Positions 34,264 to 43,998 of a stretch of 64,000 nucleotides of DNA are shown piece by piece. The stretch is taken from contig NZ_JBIJDC010000011.1 in the NCBI RefSeq assembly GCF_044344315.1, positions 1 through 64,000 of the forward strand, read 5' to 3'. The notes under the pieces are model-generated. The model was not told the DNA's origin. It did no database searches and saw only the letters and a list, made by a program, of their open reading frames with translations. Within the stretch, counting starts at the first letter, position 1. Each line of letters begins with the position of its first letter. This DNA comes from Zoogloea sp044344315. Its GTDB lineage: Bacteria; Pseudomonadota; Gammaproteobacteria; Burkholderiales; Rhodocyclaceae. Made by a program: the position numbers and the translations under genes.

Positions 34264-35640
34264 ATGCCGCAGAGCTCACGACTGGCCAGCCAGACCTGGC
34301 AGATCCTGGCCGAAACCTGCTCCGATACGGTCCGCGATGCCGTGGCCGGCATCATCCAACGGGACAAGGCCGCCCTCGCCACCCGCTTCTACAGCTTCAT
34401 GCTGGAAGATGAAGGCGCCAAACCCTTCCTCTCCGTAACCACCGTCGAGGCCCGCCTCAAGCCCGGCCTGCAGCGCTGGCTGGAGGTGCTTTTCTATCAC
34501 CGCAGCGTGGAAGAGCTGGCCGCCGCCCTGGCCCTGCAGCGCCATGTGGGCGAGGTGCACGCCCGGGCCCAGATCCCGGCTAACCTGGTGGCGCGGGGCC
34601 TGCGCCTGCTCAAGCACGAGATCAACCTGCGCCTGCTCAACACGCCGCTGGACCGCAACGATCTGGTGCACGCTGTGCTTTACGTGGACCGCCTCACCGA
34701 CGTGGCCTTCGAGGAGATGAGCGCGGCTTTCATGCTCTCCTCCGAGCGCGGCGTACGTACCGACGAGGCCTACCGCATGTTTGCCGCCGGCCGTGACCTG
34801 GCCCTGGAGCGGGAGAAGCAGTCGGTGGCCGTGCTGGAGTGGGAGGCCCGCTTCTATCGCCTGCTGGCGGCGGGCTGGTCCTTCGACGAGATCCACAGCC
34901 TGAAGGATTCGGAGTTCGGCCTGTGGCTGTACCATAAGGCGCCCCTGCTCTTTGACGAGACCCGCGAGTTGCCCCTGATCGGTGAATGCGTCGAACGCAT
35001 CGATCAGTCCCTGTTTCCCCAGCTGGTCTTCGGCCGCGACCGGGACCTGCACTCCGACGCCAACCGGGCCCTGGCCAAGGCGGTGCTGGTGGAGGTGGAC
35101 GAGATCAAGTTCCTGCTGCGCTCCATGTTCGACCGCCTGGTGGACCTGGACGTGGGCCGCGACGTGCTGACCCAGCTCTTCAATCGGCGCTTCCTGCCCT
35201 CCATCCTCAAGCGCGAGCTCAGCTTGGCGCGCCGCGCCGAGAATCACTTCTGCGTGCTGATGCTCGACATCGACCACTTCAAGCGGGTCAATGACCAACA
35301 CGGCCATGATGCCGGCGACCGGGTACTGCAGCAGGTGGCGGGGCAGATCATGAACCAGGTGCGGGGCGGCGACTTCGTGTTCCGTTACGGGGGCGAGGAG
35401 TTTCTGGTGCTGCTGACCGCCATCGACGTGGACCGCGCCCAGGCCGTGGCGGACAAAATACGCCAGCGCATCGCCGAGCAGGAGATTCCCCTGGCCGGCG
35501 GGCACACCCTGCGCGTCACGGTGAGCATCGGCATTGCCGCCAACGATGGTCACCCGGACTACCAGCGCCTGATCGAGCGGGCCGACAAGGCCCTCTACAG
35601 CGCCAAGGACGCCGGGCGCAACCGCATCGCCACCGCCTGA
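34264..35640 (+). CDS. dosC: Globin-coupled sensor diguanylate cyclase (DosC-like)
   Basis: 458 residues with the DosC plan. A protoglobin domain (about 10-165) contains HVGEVHARAQIP, with the expected proximal heme histidine. A helical middle domain (about 175-300) leads to the C-terminal GGDEF domain (about 305-458). The active site is YGGEEF (GGEEF at residues 376-380) and the product-inhibition site RGGD is at 367-370, five residues ahead. It should make c-di-GMP from two GTP in response to oxygen or another heme ligand. Soluble, with its own ribosome-binding site (AAGGGGAA); no PDE partner lies next to it. Confidence 0.92.
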   Translation: MPQSSRLASQTWQILAETCSDTVRDAVAGIIQRDKAALATRFYSFMLEDEGAKPFLSVTTVEARLKPGLQRWLEVLFYHRSVEELAAALALQRHVGEVHARAQIPANLVARGLRLLKHEINLRLLNTPLDRNDLVHAVLYVDRLTDVAFEEMSAAFMLSSERGVRTDEAYRMFAAGRDLALEREKQSVAVLEWEARFYRLLAAGWSFDEIHSLKDSEFGLWLYHKAPLLFDETRELPLIGECVERIDQSLFPQLVFGRDRDLHSDANRALAKAVLVEVDEIKFLLRSMFDRLVDLDVGRDVLTQLFNRRFLPSILKRELSLARRAENHFCVLMLDIDHFKRVNDQHGHDAGDRVLQQVAGQIMNQVRGGDFVFRYGGEEFLVLLTAIDVDRAQAVADKIRQRIAEQEIPLAGGHTLRVTVSIGIAANDGHPDYQRLIERADKALYSAKDAGRNRIATA

Positions 35641-35729
35641 ACGGGCCACACACGGGGACTCGGCCCGGCGGGCCATCCCCGTTATCATTCCGGCCTCAAC
35701 CCTGCAGGCCCGCGGGCCGGACACCAACC

Positions 35730-37658
35730 ATGACCGAAACCACCGGCGCCCCGGCCACCGCCCGGGCCGCCCCGCGCGTGCTGTCGCTCATCCCGCCGAT
35801 GACGCAGCTCAACACGCCCTACCCGTCCACCGCCTATCTCACCGGTTTTTTGCGCAGCCGCGGCGTGGACGCGGTGCAGGACGACCTGGCCCTGAAACTG
35901 GTGCTGGCCCTGTTCTCCCCGGCCGGCCTCGATGCCCTGCGCGAAGGGATGCAGGCCCTGCCGGGCAGGAAGCGCTCGCCCACCCTGGCCACCTTCGACG
36001 CCGCCTTTGCCCGCTACCGGGCCACGGTGGAGCCAGTGATCGCCTTCCTGCAGGGCCGCGACCCGACCCTGGCCCACCGCATTGCCAGCCGCGCCTTCCT
36101 GCCCGAAGGGCCGCGCTTTGCCTCCCTGGATGCCTACTACGACCCGGACGGCGGGGACCCCCTGGCCTGGGCCTTCGGCGCCCTCGGCGTGCAGGACAAG
36201 GCCCGCCACCTGGCCACCCTCTACCTCAACGACCTGGCCGACGTGCTGCGCGAAGCCGGCGACCCGCGCTTCGAGTTCGTGCGCTACGCCGAATCCCTGG
36301 CCATGGCCCAGCCCACCTTCGGCCCCCTGGCCGCGGCCCTGGCCGCCCCGCCGACCCTGGTGGATGCGCAGCTCAAGGCCCTGACCCTGGAGACCATCGC
36401 CCGCCACCAGCCCCAGGTCGTGCTGCTGTCGGTGCCGTTTCCGGGCTCGGTATACGCCGCCTTCCGCATCGCCCAGACCCTCAAGGCCGCCCACCCGGCC
36501 ATCGTCACCGTGCTGGGCGGGGGCTTCGTCAATACCGAGCTGCGCGAGCTCACCGAGCCCCGCGTCTTCGACTACTTCGACTACGTCACCCTGGACGACG
36601 GCGAGCGCCCCCTGCTGGCCCTGCTCGAACACCTGGACGGCAAGCGCGGGCGTTCACGCCTGGTGCGCACCTATGTGCGCGAGGAGGGTGTGGTGCGCTA
36701 CATCAACCTGGTGGAGCCGGACGTGCCCTTTGCCGAGGTCGGCACCCCCACCTGGGACGGCCTGCCCCTGGACGGCTACCTGTCCATCCTCGACATGCTC
36801 AACCCCATGCACCGCATGTGGTCGGACGGGCGCTGGAACAAGCTCACCGTGGCCCACGGCTGCTACTGGAAGAAGTGCAGCTTCTGTGACGTGAGCCTGG
36901 ACTACATCGGCCGCTACGACGGGGCCAGCGCCGAGCTGCTGGTGGACCGCATTGAGGCCATCGTCGCCGAAACCGGCCAGACCGGCTTCCACTTCGTGGA
37001 CGAGGCCGCCCCGCCCAAGGCCCTGAAAGCCCTGGCCGAGGAGCTGCAACGGCGCAATCAGTCGATCTCCTGGTGGGGCAACATCCGCTTCGAGAAGTCC
37101 TTCACGCCCCAGCTCTGCCAGCAGCTCGCCGACAGCGGCTGCATTGCCATCTCGGGCGGGCTGGAGGTGGCCTCCGACCGGCTGCTGACGCTGATGAAGA
37201 AGGGTGTCTCGGTGGATCAGGTGGCCCGGGTCACCAAGGGCTTCAGCGACGCCGGCATCCTCGTCCACGCCTACCTGATGTACGGCTTCCCCACCCAGAC
37301 CGTGCAGGACACCGTGGATGCGCTGGAATACGTGCGCCAGCTCTTCGACGCCGGCTGCATCCAGTCGGGCTTCTTCCACCGCTTCGTGTGCACCGTGCAC
37401 TCACCCGTGGGCCAGAACCCCGAGGAGTACGGCGTGAAGCTGAAACCCCTGCCGCCCATCAGCTTCGCCAAGAATGATGTGGGCTTCATTGACCCCACAG
37501 GGGTGGACCACGACGCCCTCGGCGTGGCCCTCAACAAGGCCCTCTACAACTACATGCACGGCATCGGCCTGGACGAGGACGTGCGCAGCTGGTTTGGCAT
37601 GAAGGTGCCCAAGGCCCGCGTGCCGAAGAACTTCATCGGGCGGGCGCTGGGCTATTGA
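35730..37658 (+). CDS. Radical SAM protein with B12-binding-like N-terminal domain and CX4CX2C motif
   Basis: 642 residues. The N-terminal third has the layout of B12-binding radical SAM proteins (VLSLIPPMTQLNTPYPSTAYL, later VLLSVPFPGSVYAAF and VTVLGGGFVNTEL) but no DxHxxG cobalamin motif. The radical SAM core starts with HGCYWKKCSFCD: cysteines at 378, 383 and 386, spaced CX4CX2C instead of the usual CX3CX2C. FHFVDEAAPPKAL, GGLEVASDRLL and LMYGFPTQT are recognisable SAM-barrel elements. Substrate unknown; the gene stands alone, convergent with a response regulator. Confidence 0.85.
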   Translation: MTETTGAPATARAAPRVLSLIPPMTQLNTPYPSTAYLTGFLRSRGVDAVQDDLALKLVLALFSPAGLDALREGMQALPGRKRSPTLATFDAAFARYRATVEPVIAFLQGRDPTLAHRIASRAFLPEGPRFASLDAYYDPDGGDPLAWAFGALGVQDKARHLATLYLNDLADVLREAGDPRFEFVRYAESLAMAQPTFGPLAAALAAPPTLVDAQLKALTLETIARHQPQVVLLSVPFPGSVYAAFRIAQTLKAAHPAIVTVLGGGFVNTELRELTEPRVFDYFDYVTLDDGERPLLALLEHLDGKRGRSRLVRTYVREEGVVRYINLVEPDVPFAEVGTPTWDGLPLDGYLSILDMLNPMHRMWSDGRWNKLTVAHGCYWKKCSFCDVSLDYIGRYDGASAELLVDRIEAIVAETGQTGFHFVDEAAPPKALKALAEELQRRNQSISWWGNIRFEKSFTPQLCQQLADSGCIAISGGLEVASDRLLTLMKKGVSVDQVARVTKGFSDAGILVHAYLMYGFPTQTVQDTVDALEYVRQLFDAGCIQSGFFHRFVCTVHSPVGQNPEEYGVKLKPLPPISFAKNDVGFIDPTGVDHDALGVALNKALYNYMHGIGLDEDVRSWFGMKVPKARVPKNFIGRALGY

Positions 37659-37673
37659 GGCGCCGCCACCGGC

Positions 37674-38300
37674 TCAGATCAGCTGGTTGGCAATGGCGTA
37701 GCGGGTCAGGTCGGCGTTGCTGCCCATCTCCAGCTTTTCCAGGATGCGGGTGCGGTAGGTGCTGACGGTGTTGGGGCTGAGCTCGAGCTGTTCGGCAATG
37801 CCGGCGATGGATTTGCCCCCCGCCAGCATGCACAGCACCTGGTATTCCCGATTGGAGAGTTTCTCGTGAGCGGCGCCGGCGCTCAGGTCGGACTTCGCCT
37901 GGGCCACCCGGTACAGCAGTTCCGGCGAAAAGTGCTTGCGCCCCTGGGCCAGCTTGCGCAAGGCCTCAACCAGGGTCTCCGGCGGGCTCTCCTTGCTTAC
38001 GTAGCCGTCGGCACCGGCCTTGATGCTGCGGATGGCCAGGCTTTCCTCGGGCAGCATGCTGAGGATGAGCACCGGCGTGTGCCGGTTGAAACTGCGGAAC
38101 TGCTTGGTCAGCTCCAGACCGTTCTGGTCCGGTAGATTGATGTCGAGCACCACCACGTCATAGCTTTCGGTACGCAGGTAGTCCAGGGCCTCGGCGGCCG
38201 TCCGGGCTTCGTGGCGGATCACGAACCCCTCGCTGGGCCTGAGGACCTGGGCCAGCCCCTGGCGGATGAGGGGGTGATCATCGACGATGAGAAGATTCAT
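37674..38300 (-). CDS. NarL/FixJ-family response regulator
   Basis: 208 residues: receiver domain with DD at 7-8, phosphoacceptor Asp53 in VVLDINLPD, and a LuxR-type HTH at about 146-190 (LSNREYQVLCMLAGGKS and LSPNTVSTYRTRILEKL). It overlaps the upstream kinase gene by 4 nt, which makes it the cognate partner. Output is transcription of unknown targets, possibly including its own operon or the divergent hybrid kinase. Confidence 0.94.
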   Translation of the reverse strand: MNLLIVDDHPLIRQGLAQVLRPSEGFVIRHEARTAAEALDYLRTESYDVVVLDINLPDQNGLELTKQFRSFNRHTPVLILSMLPEESLAIRSIKAGADGYVSKESPPETLVEALRKLAQGRKHFSPELLYRVAQAKSDLSAGAAHEKLSNREYQVLCMLAGGKSIAGIAEQLELSPNTVSTYRTRILEKLEMGSNADLTRYAIANQLI

Positions 38301-41300
38301 TGGCTTTCCCTTCCCGCATCCGTCAACGCCACCCGCAGGGATACACAGGTGCCCCGGATGGCCGGATGCGTCGTAATGCTGAGGACGCCACCCACCTGCA
38401 GGGCGCGCTCCTTCATGCTGGTCAGGCCAAGGGAGTTCCCCGTCAGGGCGTCGCTGCGAATACCCACCCCATTGTCGGCAACCTGCAGGCTCAGGATGTT
38501 TCCGTCACAGCTCAGCGTCACATCCACGGCCGTGGCTCTGGCGTGGCGGGAGATGTTGGTCATGGCTTCCTGAAACAGGCGGTAGATGCGGGTCTTGAAG
38601 GTTTCGGGCAGATCGATGTCGGCCTGGGGCACCACGCAGCGACAGCGGATGCCCATGCGCTTACGGAACTCACCGGTTTCCCACTCGATGGCACCGCCAA
38701 GCCCCAGGGTATCGAGAATGCGCGGATGCAGTTCCTGGGAAATGCGTCTGACCGACAGCATTGCCTCCTCGACGATGGCCTCCACGTCGTTCAAGCGACT
38801 GTCCATTTCGGGGTGATCCGGCCCGGCAAGGCTGCTCAATTGGCGCAGGTTCATGCGGATCGCCGTCAGCGTCTGGCCCAGCTCGTCGTGGAGTTCACGG
38901 GCGATGCGGGTCCGCTCCTCCTCCCGCACCACCTCCATATGGGCCAGCAGCGCCTGGATCTGGGCATGGGACTGCTCCAGGCGGCGGGTTGCCTCAATGC
39001 GCTCGGTGGCATCCGAAAGATAGCCATGCCATAGCACGCTGCCATCGGCACAAAGCTGGGGTATGGAGTCACCCTCGATCCAGCGCACGCCCAGATGCGG
39101 GTGAAGAATCCGGAACTGCCCGTGCCAGGCCGCCATGGCACGGGCCGACATTTCAATGCTCTCCAGCAGGGCACTGATGTCATCGGGATGCACCAGACCG
39201 ATCAAGGGCCTCGCGTCGGACGAAAAATCCTCCGCCGAGAAACCGAGGGCTTCCAGTTGCTTTCCATCAATGTAAGGAAAGGAATAGACCCCATCTTCAT
39301 GACGAAGAAATGCAAAAATGGCGCCCGGCACGGTCGCGGCAATGTTCTTCAGCTGATCGGCCAGATTGGCTTTGCGCATCAGGGCCGCCTCGAGCGCCTG
39401 CTTGAGGGTCACGTCCTCGCAGATCACCAGCCGGGCGCGTCGGCCCTCATAATCGATGGACTCGGACCACAGCGCCACATCCATGACTTCGCCGTTCTGG
39501 CGACGATGGCGCCAGACCTCACCATGGGTCTGCTCCAGCCCGCCCCTGTGGACAGGATCGAGCAGCGCCTGCAGGTCTGTATCCAGGCGAATATCGAGAA
39601 TGCTCATCGCCAGGAAAGCGTCGCGGCTGTAGCCGTAAGCAGCAATGGCTGCGTCGTTTACCTCCAGAAAACGCAGGGTTTCCTCATCAAACACCCACAT
39701 GGGCAGGGGGTTGAGCAAGAACAGGCGCCGGTAGCGCTCCCGGGTCTCGCGCAGGGCGATTTCCGCCTCCTTGCGATCAGTGACATCCATGATGGTGCCA
39801 AACATGCGGGCCACACGGCCGTCGGCAGCCTTGTCCACCTGACCATAGCCATGCAACCAGCGCACCAGCCCGTCCACCGGGCGGCGAATGCGGTATTCCC
39901 GATCGAATGAGGCAACCCGCGCACCAACGATGTCAGCCAGATAACTGCCCATGGCCTCCCGGTCATCAGGATGAACCATCATGATCCAGCTCTGGGCCGT
40001 CCTGGGGTAGGCGGGCCCGATCCCCAGGATGTCGTCGAGGACTGCCGAGCACGTCCAGTGGTCGTCGTCCACATGGTAGGTATAAGTACCAATCCGGGCC
40101 GCCTCCTGGGCTTCCCTCAGGAGACGCTCACTCTCGCTCAACGCGAGGGCGGTGAGCTTTCCCAGGGTAATGTCCTGAGTCGTTCCATACGCCCCCACCA
40201 CACGCCCCTGCCCGTCAAGCTCAAGCCGCGCCCGTTCGCGTAGCCACTTGATCTCACCATCGACCACGATACGGTGTTCGATGTCATAGGCGGCGCCAGC
40301 AAGCGCCTCGCGCCAGCGGGCATCGACCTCCGCACGGTCATCCGGATGAACACGCTCCAGAAAAATGTCGTAGGTCAGGTGGGAACCCTTCTCGACACCG
40401 AAAATGCGATGGACTTCGTCGGACCAGCTCAAGCGCTGGCTACCCAGATCCAGCCACCAGTTTCCGACCTGGGCAATGGCCTGGGCCCGGCACATCTCAT
40501 CATTGCTGCGCTGCAGAGCCTGCTCAAGCTGCTTATGCTCGGTAACGTCGTTGCCGGCACTGAGGGTACCGGCAAGCCGGCCGTCCGGACCCTTGAGATA
40601 GGCGTTATGCCAGGCCAGCATCCGCCGTGAACCATCGGCAGCGAGGATCTCGTTCTCGAAATACTCGACCTGCTCCAACCCGCCGTCCATGATCTGCCGG
40701 AATATAGGGTAAATCCGGGTCATGCCTTCAGGCTGGGGCAGGCAGGTGGCAAACCACGACGCACCTACGATGTCGGCGGGGTCGCGTCCGAGCATCCGGG
40801 CCCCACAACGGTTGATGGACGTGACACACCCCTCGCGGTCGAGGGACACGATCAGGGTCTCCACCGTGTCGAGGGTCTGCTGCAACAGCACGCACTTCTC
40901 CTGCGCAGCCATCTCGGCCAGCTTACGGGATGTGACATCCACGTGCATGAGCAGGGCACGTCTAGGCAAGGCCCCCAGGGTCATGGCCTGTAGCAGGAGC
41001 CAGCGGGATTGATCGGGAGAATGGCAGGGGTATTCAAACTCAAACTGTGTCAGCCTGCCAGCGAGCACGGCCTGAACGCCCGCCAGGACCTCCACGGCAC
41101 CCGCATTACGACACACTTCGAGATAATCAATCCCAGCCCCCGCCTCGACGAATAGGCCAGCCCCATTCTTTCTAGCGAATCGACGCCAAGACTCATTGAC
41201 ATGAAGGATCGTGCCGTCTGGTCCAATCAGGGCTGCAGAATGAGGCAGGGCCTCGATAACCTGCAGGCCATCGAAGGACAGGTCATGATCCGGCGGGGTC

Positions 41301-41371
41301 GGGGCGCACGGCTTGGTCAACGTTGTATCTCTCCGGGACGGTTCATGCCCAGGGCCGACCGTCCTTATCAT
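38297..41371 (-). CDS. Multi-PAS sensor histidine kinase (HisKA_3/NarX type)
   Basis: 1024-residue kinase without evident membrane segments. At least five or six PAS domains are visible in tandem, several ending in the PAC-like D[IV]T pattern (for example GTTQDITLGK and GTIMDVTDRK). The C-terminus has the HisKA_3 dimerisation box EEERTRIARELHDELGQTL with His near residue 827, and a HATPase domain with VADNGVGIRSDAL. ATG 41371 with AGGA upstream is chosen; the ORF also allows TTG at 41404. The PAS chain suggests cytosolic sensing of redox, oxygen or small ligands. Partner regulator overlaps by 4 nt. Confidence 0.93.
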   Translation of the reverse strand: MIRTVGPGHEPSRRDTTLTKPCAPTPPDHDLSFDGLQVIEALPHSAALIGPDGTILHVNESWRRFARKNGAGLFVEAGAGIDYLEVCRNAGAVEVLAGVQAVLAGRLTQFEFEYPCHSPDQSRWLLLQAMTLGALPRRALLMHVDVTSRKLAEMAAQEKCVLLQQTLDTVETLIVSLDREGCVTSINRCGARMLGRDPADIVGASWFATCLPQPEGMTRIYPIFRQIMDGGLEQVEYFENEILAADGSRRMLAWHNAYLKGPDGRLAGTLSAGNDVTEHKQLEQALQRSNDEMCRAQAIAQVGNWWLDLGSQRLSWSDEVHRIFGVEKGSHLTYDIFLERVHPDDRAEVDARWREALAGAAYDIEHRIVVDGEIKWLRERARLELDGQGRVVGAYGTTQDITLGKLTALALSESERLLREAQEAARIGTYTYHVDDDHWTCSAVLDDILGIGPAYPRTAQSWIMMVHPDDREAMGSYLADIVGARVASFDREYRIRRPVDGLVRWLHGYGQVDKAADGRVARMFGTIMDVTDRKEAEIALRETRERYRRLFLLNPLPMWVFDEETLRFLEVNDAAIAAYGYSRDAFLAMSILDIRLDTDLQALLDPVHRGGLEQTHGEVWRHRRQNGEVMDVALWSESIDYEGRRARLVICEDVTLKQALEAALMRKANLADQLKNIAATVPGAIFAFLRHEDGVYSFPYIDGKQLEALGFSAEDFSSDARPLIGLVHPDDISALLESIEMSARAMAAWHGQFRILHPHLGVRWIEGDSIPQLCADGSVLWHGYLSDATERIEATRRLEQSHAQIQALLAHMEVVREEERTRIARELHDELGQTLTAIRMNLRQLSSLAGPDHPEMDSRLNDVEAIVEEAMLSVRRISQELHPRILDTLGLGGAIEWETGEFRKRMGIRCRCVVPQADIDLPETFKTRIYRLFQEAMTNISRHARATAVDVTLSCDGNILSLQVADNGVGIRSDALTGNSLGLTSMKERALQVGGVLSITTHPAIRGTCVSLRVALTDAGRESQ

Positions 41372-41880
41372 TGATTTCCTGATTAACTCACGAAAACCAG
41401 TCAAAGCCTCGGACTATTACAAGAAGTACATGATTTTTATGTAGTCATTGAACTACACCCTCAAGACTCCTTGATTCCGTCACCCCCGCGCCTAACCTAT
41501 CATGCCCTGGACAAGACTAGGCGACTGGCCCTACATCGTGCGGCAGATAATCGGCAAGACCGCTGACAGAGATCTCGCGGGACGCCAAGACTCCTTGGCC
41601 GAGATCGCAGCGCACCTGATCACCGCCACCATCAGCAAGGCGTACCTGCATTGCCAATCAGCCTTTTGCATATGCCATACGCCTTTCTATTCCAATTCAA
41701 TCCGGGTCAATTCCGTAATCAGCCGTATATCAGCCGAAATCTCCCATACGCCAATTACCGAATGAATACGGCCAACTCCGGCAATTCGCTCCTTATCCAT
41801 TCAGCCATTCATGCATTCCGTTTGGCTTTCCCGGGCAGCATTGAGCCCAACTCCTGATACGTCCGGACATTCGCGCTGAC
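41372..41880. promoter_or_regulatory. Divergent control region between two sensor kinase genes
   Basis: 509 nt with lower GC than the surroundings. An inverted repeat TGTAGT-cattga-ACTACA lies at 41440-41457. Near 41655-41775 there are short repeated words (atcagccg, atacgcc, ccaatt), including a near-tandem atcagccgtatatcagccgaaat at about 41720-41743. The small ORFs here (for example 41502-41765) have atypical composition and no recognisable product, so I do not call them genes. Confidence 0.4.
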
Positions 41881-43878
41881 ATGCTCCCAAAAATGGATCC
41901 AGCGGTCCTCCTGCCCCTCCTGGCAGATCACGCCTCCGAATGGCTCTTCATCGTCCGCAGCGATCGCAGCTACCTGTTCTGTTCCGAGGCGTGTACCCGT
42001 ATCACCGGATATACGCCTGATGAGATGGCGGCAGCCCCGACCCTGCTGCCCGCCATCGTTCATCGCGAAGACGTGCCGGGGTACGAAGCCCTGCACATGA
42101 GCACCCACCCGGCAGCCGATGAGTTGCGCCTGCGTATCACCCACCGGGATGGCAGCCCGCGGCGCATCGGCCTGAGGGTACGCCCCCTTCACGATGCCGA
42201 TGGCCGGCGCAGCGGCACCTTGGGGAGCATCCGCGACCTGACCGACGAGTACGCCATCCGGGAGAGGCTCGACATCCTGTCCCGGGCGGTCGAACTGAGC
42301 CCCACCAGCGTCATGATTGCCGACCACCACGGACACATTCAATACGCGAACCCGTCCTTCAGCCGTGCCTCCGGCTACAGCCAAGAGGAGCTCATCGGTC
42401 AGGAACCACGCATCCTCAAGTCCGGCCTGACCCCGTCCACAACCTACACGGACATGTGGACCCACCTGGGCGAGGGCCGCCCCTGGCAGGGCGAACTCTA
42501 CAATCGCCGCAAGGACGGCTCGGTGTTCTGCGAGACGGAGATCCTGTCCCCCATCTTCAACACCGACGGGCAGTTGACCCACTATCTCGCGGTCAAGGAA
42601 GACGTTACCGAGAAGAAGCGCAGCCTGGAAGAACTTGATCGCTACCGCTCCGATCTGGAAGCCATGGTGGCAGAGCGCTCCGCCCATATTGCCGAACTGA
42701 ACATCCGCCTGCAGGAACGAGCCACCGCCGCCGAGGCCTCAAGCCAGGCCAAGAGTGCCTTCCTCACCAACATGAGCCACGAGATCCGCCCCCCCCTCAA
42801 TGCGATCATCGGGCTGGCACGGATACTCCTGCGTGACACCCCGGGCCCTGTCCAGGAGGACAAGCTGTCCAAGATCGTCACCGCTGCCGATCACCTCTCC
42901 TCGGTCATCAACGACATCCTCGACATCTCCAAGATCGAAGCCCGGAAGATGCACATCGAGCACGCCGACTTCAATGTACCGGCGCTGATCGACAGCCTGG
43001 TCATGCTGATGGCGGACCGCATCGAAGGCAAAGGCCTGCGCTTCCGGCAGGTCCTGGAGGGGCTGCCGGCAAACCTCCGGGGCGATGTCACCCGGCTACG
43101 CCAGATCCTGCTCAACTATCTGGGCAATGCGGTCAAGTTTACCCATCAGGGAGAGATTACCCTGGCCGGCCGGGTTATAGACGAGGACGCCACCCATGTC
43201 CGCCTATGTTTCGAGGTCTCAGACACCGGCATCGGCATCGACGCCGAATCCCTGCCCCGGCTTTTCGAAGTCTTCGAGCAACTGGACAGCAGCACCACAC
43301 GGCAATATGGTGGGTCCGGCCTGGGGCTGGCCATCAGCCGGCGCCTCGCGGCCATGATGGATGGCGAGGTCGGCGTGCACAGCACTCCCGGTCAGGGCAG
43401 CTGTTTCTGGCTGAAGCTGCGTCTCGAGAAGAGCGGGGACACCCTCTCCGGCATGCCGGATACACCACCGAAACCCGCAGAGGAAAGCCTGCGCAGTGAA
43501 TTCCCGGGCGCCCGCATCCTGCTGGTGGACGACGAGCCAATCAACACCGAAGTGGCCAGCGAGTTACTGCGGGAAGCGGCCCTGCAAGTAGACACAGCGG
43601 AAAATGGAGCCATCGCCGTGGCCCGGCTGGAACACGAACACTATGACGTGGTCTTCATGGACATGCAGATGCCGGTGATGGGTGGCCTGGAGGCCACGCG
43701 GCTGATACGCCTGCGCCCCCACGGACAGACACTGCCGATCATCGCCATGACCGCCAACGCCTTCTCCGAAGACCGTCTCGCCTGCCTGGAGGCCGGCATG
43801 AACGGCTTTCTCGGCAAACCCCTGGAGCCGGAGCTGCTCTTTGCCACCCTGCTCGAAGCGCTCCGCTCACGGGGCTGA
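41881..43878 (+). CDS. Hybrid sensor histidine kinase/response regulator (PAS-PAS-HK-REC)
   Basis: 665 residues, soluble. Two PAS domains (about 10-130 and 135-250; the second contains NPSFSRASGYSQEELIGQ), a coiled-coil linker, a HisKA domain with His300 and a HATPase domain (about 400-515, with GIGIDAESLPRLFEVFEQ and GGSGLGLAISRRLAA). A C-terminal receiver domain (about 543-660) carries Asp594 in FMDMQMPVMGG. The H-box reads SHEIRPPLN: the residue four after His, usually Thr or Asn and important for phosphatase activity, is Pro304. No strong Shine-Dalgarno is visible before 41881. Probably feeds a phosphorelay. Confidence 0.92.
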   Translation: MLPKMDPAVLLPLLADHASEWLFIVRSDRSYLFCSEACTRITGYTPDEMAAAPTLLPAIVHREDVPGYEALHMSTHPAADELRLRITHRDGSPRRIGLRVRPLHDADGRRSGTLGSIRDLTDEYAIRERLDILSRAVELSPTSVMIADHHGHIQYANPSFSRASGYSQEELIGQEPRILKSGLTPSTTYTDMWTHLGEGRPWQGELYNRRKDGSVFCETEILSPIFNTDGQLTHYLAVKEDVTEKKRSLEELDRYRSDLEAMVAERSAHIAELNIRLQERATAAEASSQAKSAFLTNMSHEIRPPLNAIIGLARILLRDTPGPVQEDKLSKIVTAADHLSSVINDILDISKIEARKMHIEHADFNVPALIDSLVMLMADRIEGKGLRFRQVLEGLPANLRGDVTRLRQILLNYLGNAVKFTHQGEITLAGRVIDEDATHVRLCFEVSDTGIGIDAESLPRLFEVFEQLDSSTTRQYGGSGLGLAISRRLAAMMDGEVGVHSTPGQGSCFWLKLRLEKSGDTLSGMPDTPPKPAEESLRSEFPGARILLVDDEPINTEVASELLREAALQVDTAENGAIAVARLEHEHYDVVFMDMQMPVMGGLEATRLIRLRPHGQTLPIIAMTANAFSEDRLACLEAGMNGFLGKPLEPELLFATLLEALRSRG

Positions 43879-43998
43879 ATGCTGACTCAGTCAGGCTCAC
43901 CTCACCCTAGCCCCGCCGCTTTCCGTTCACGAAAATCGAGGTTCGGTGGCGCGTCCCTTTTTCCGCCAGCACGCGCTGCGCAGGGAATTTGAAACACC

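Noticed and set aside
41502..41765. 87-codon ORF between the two sensor kinase genes
   Set aside because: No ribosome-binding site, no recognisable family, and it lies in a lower-GC repeat-bearing regulatory region.
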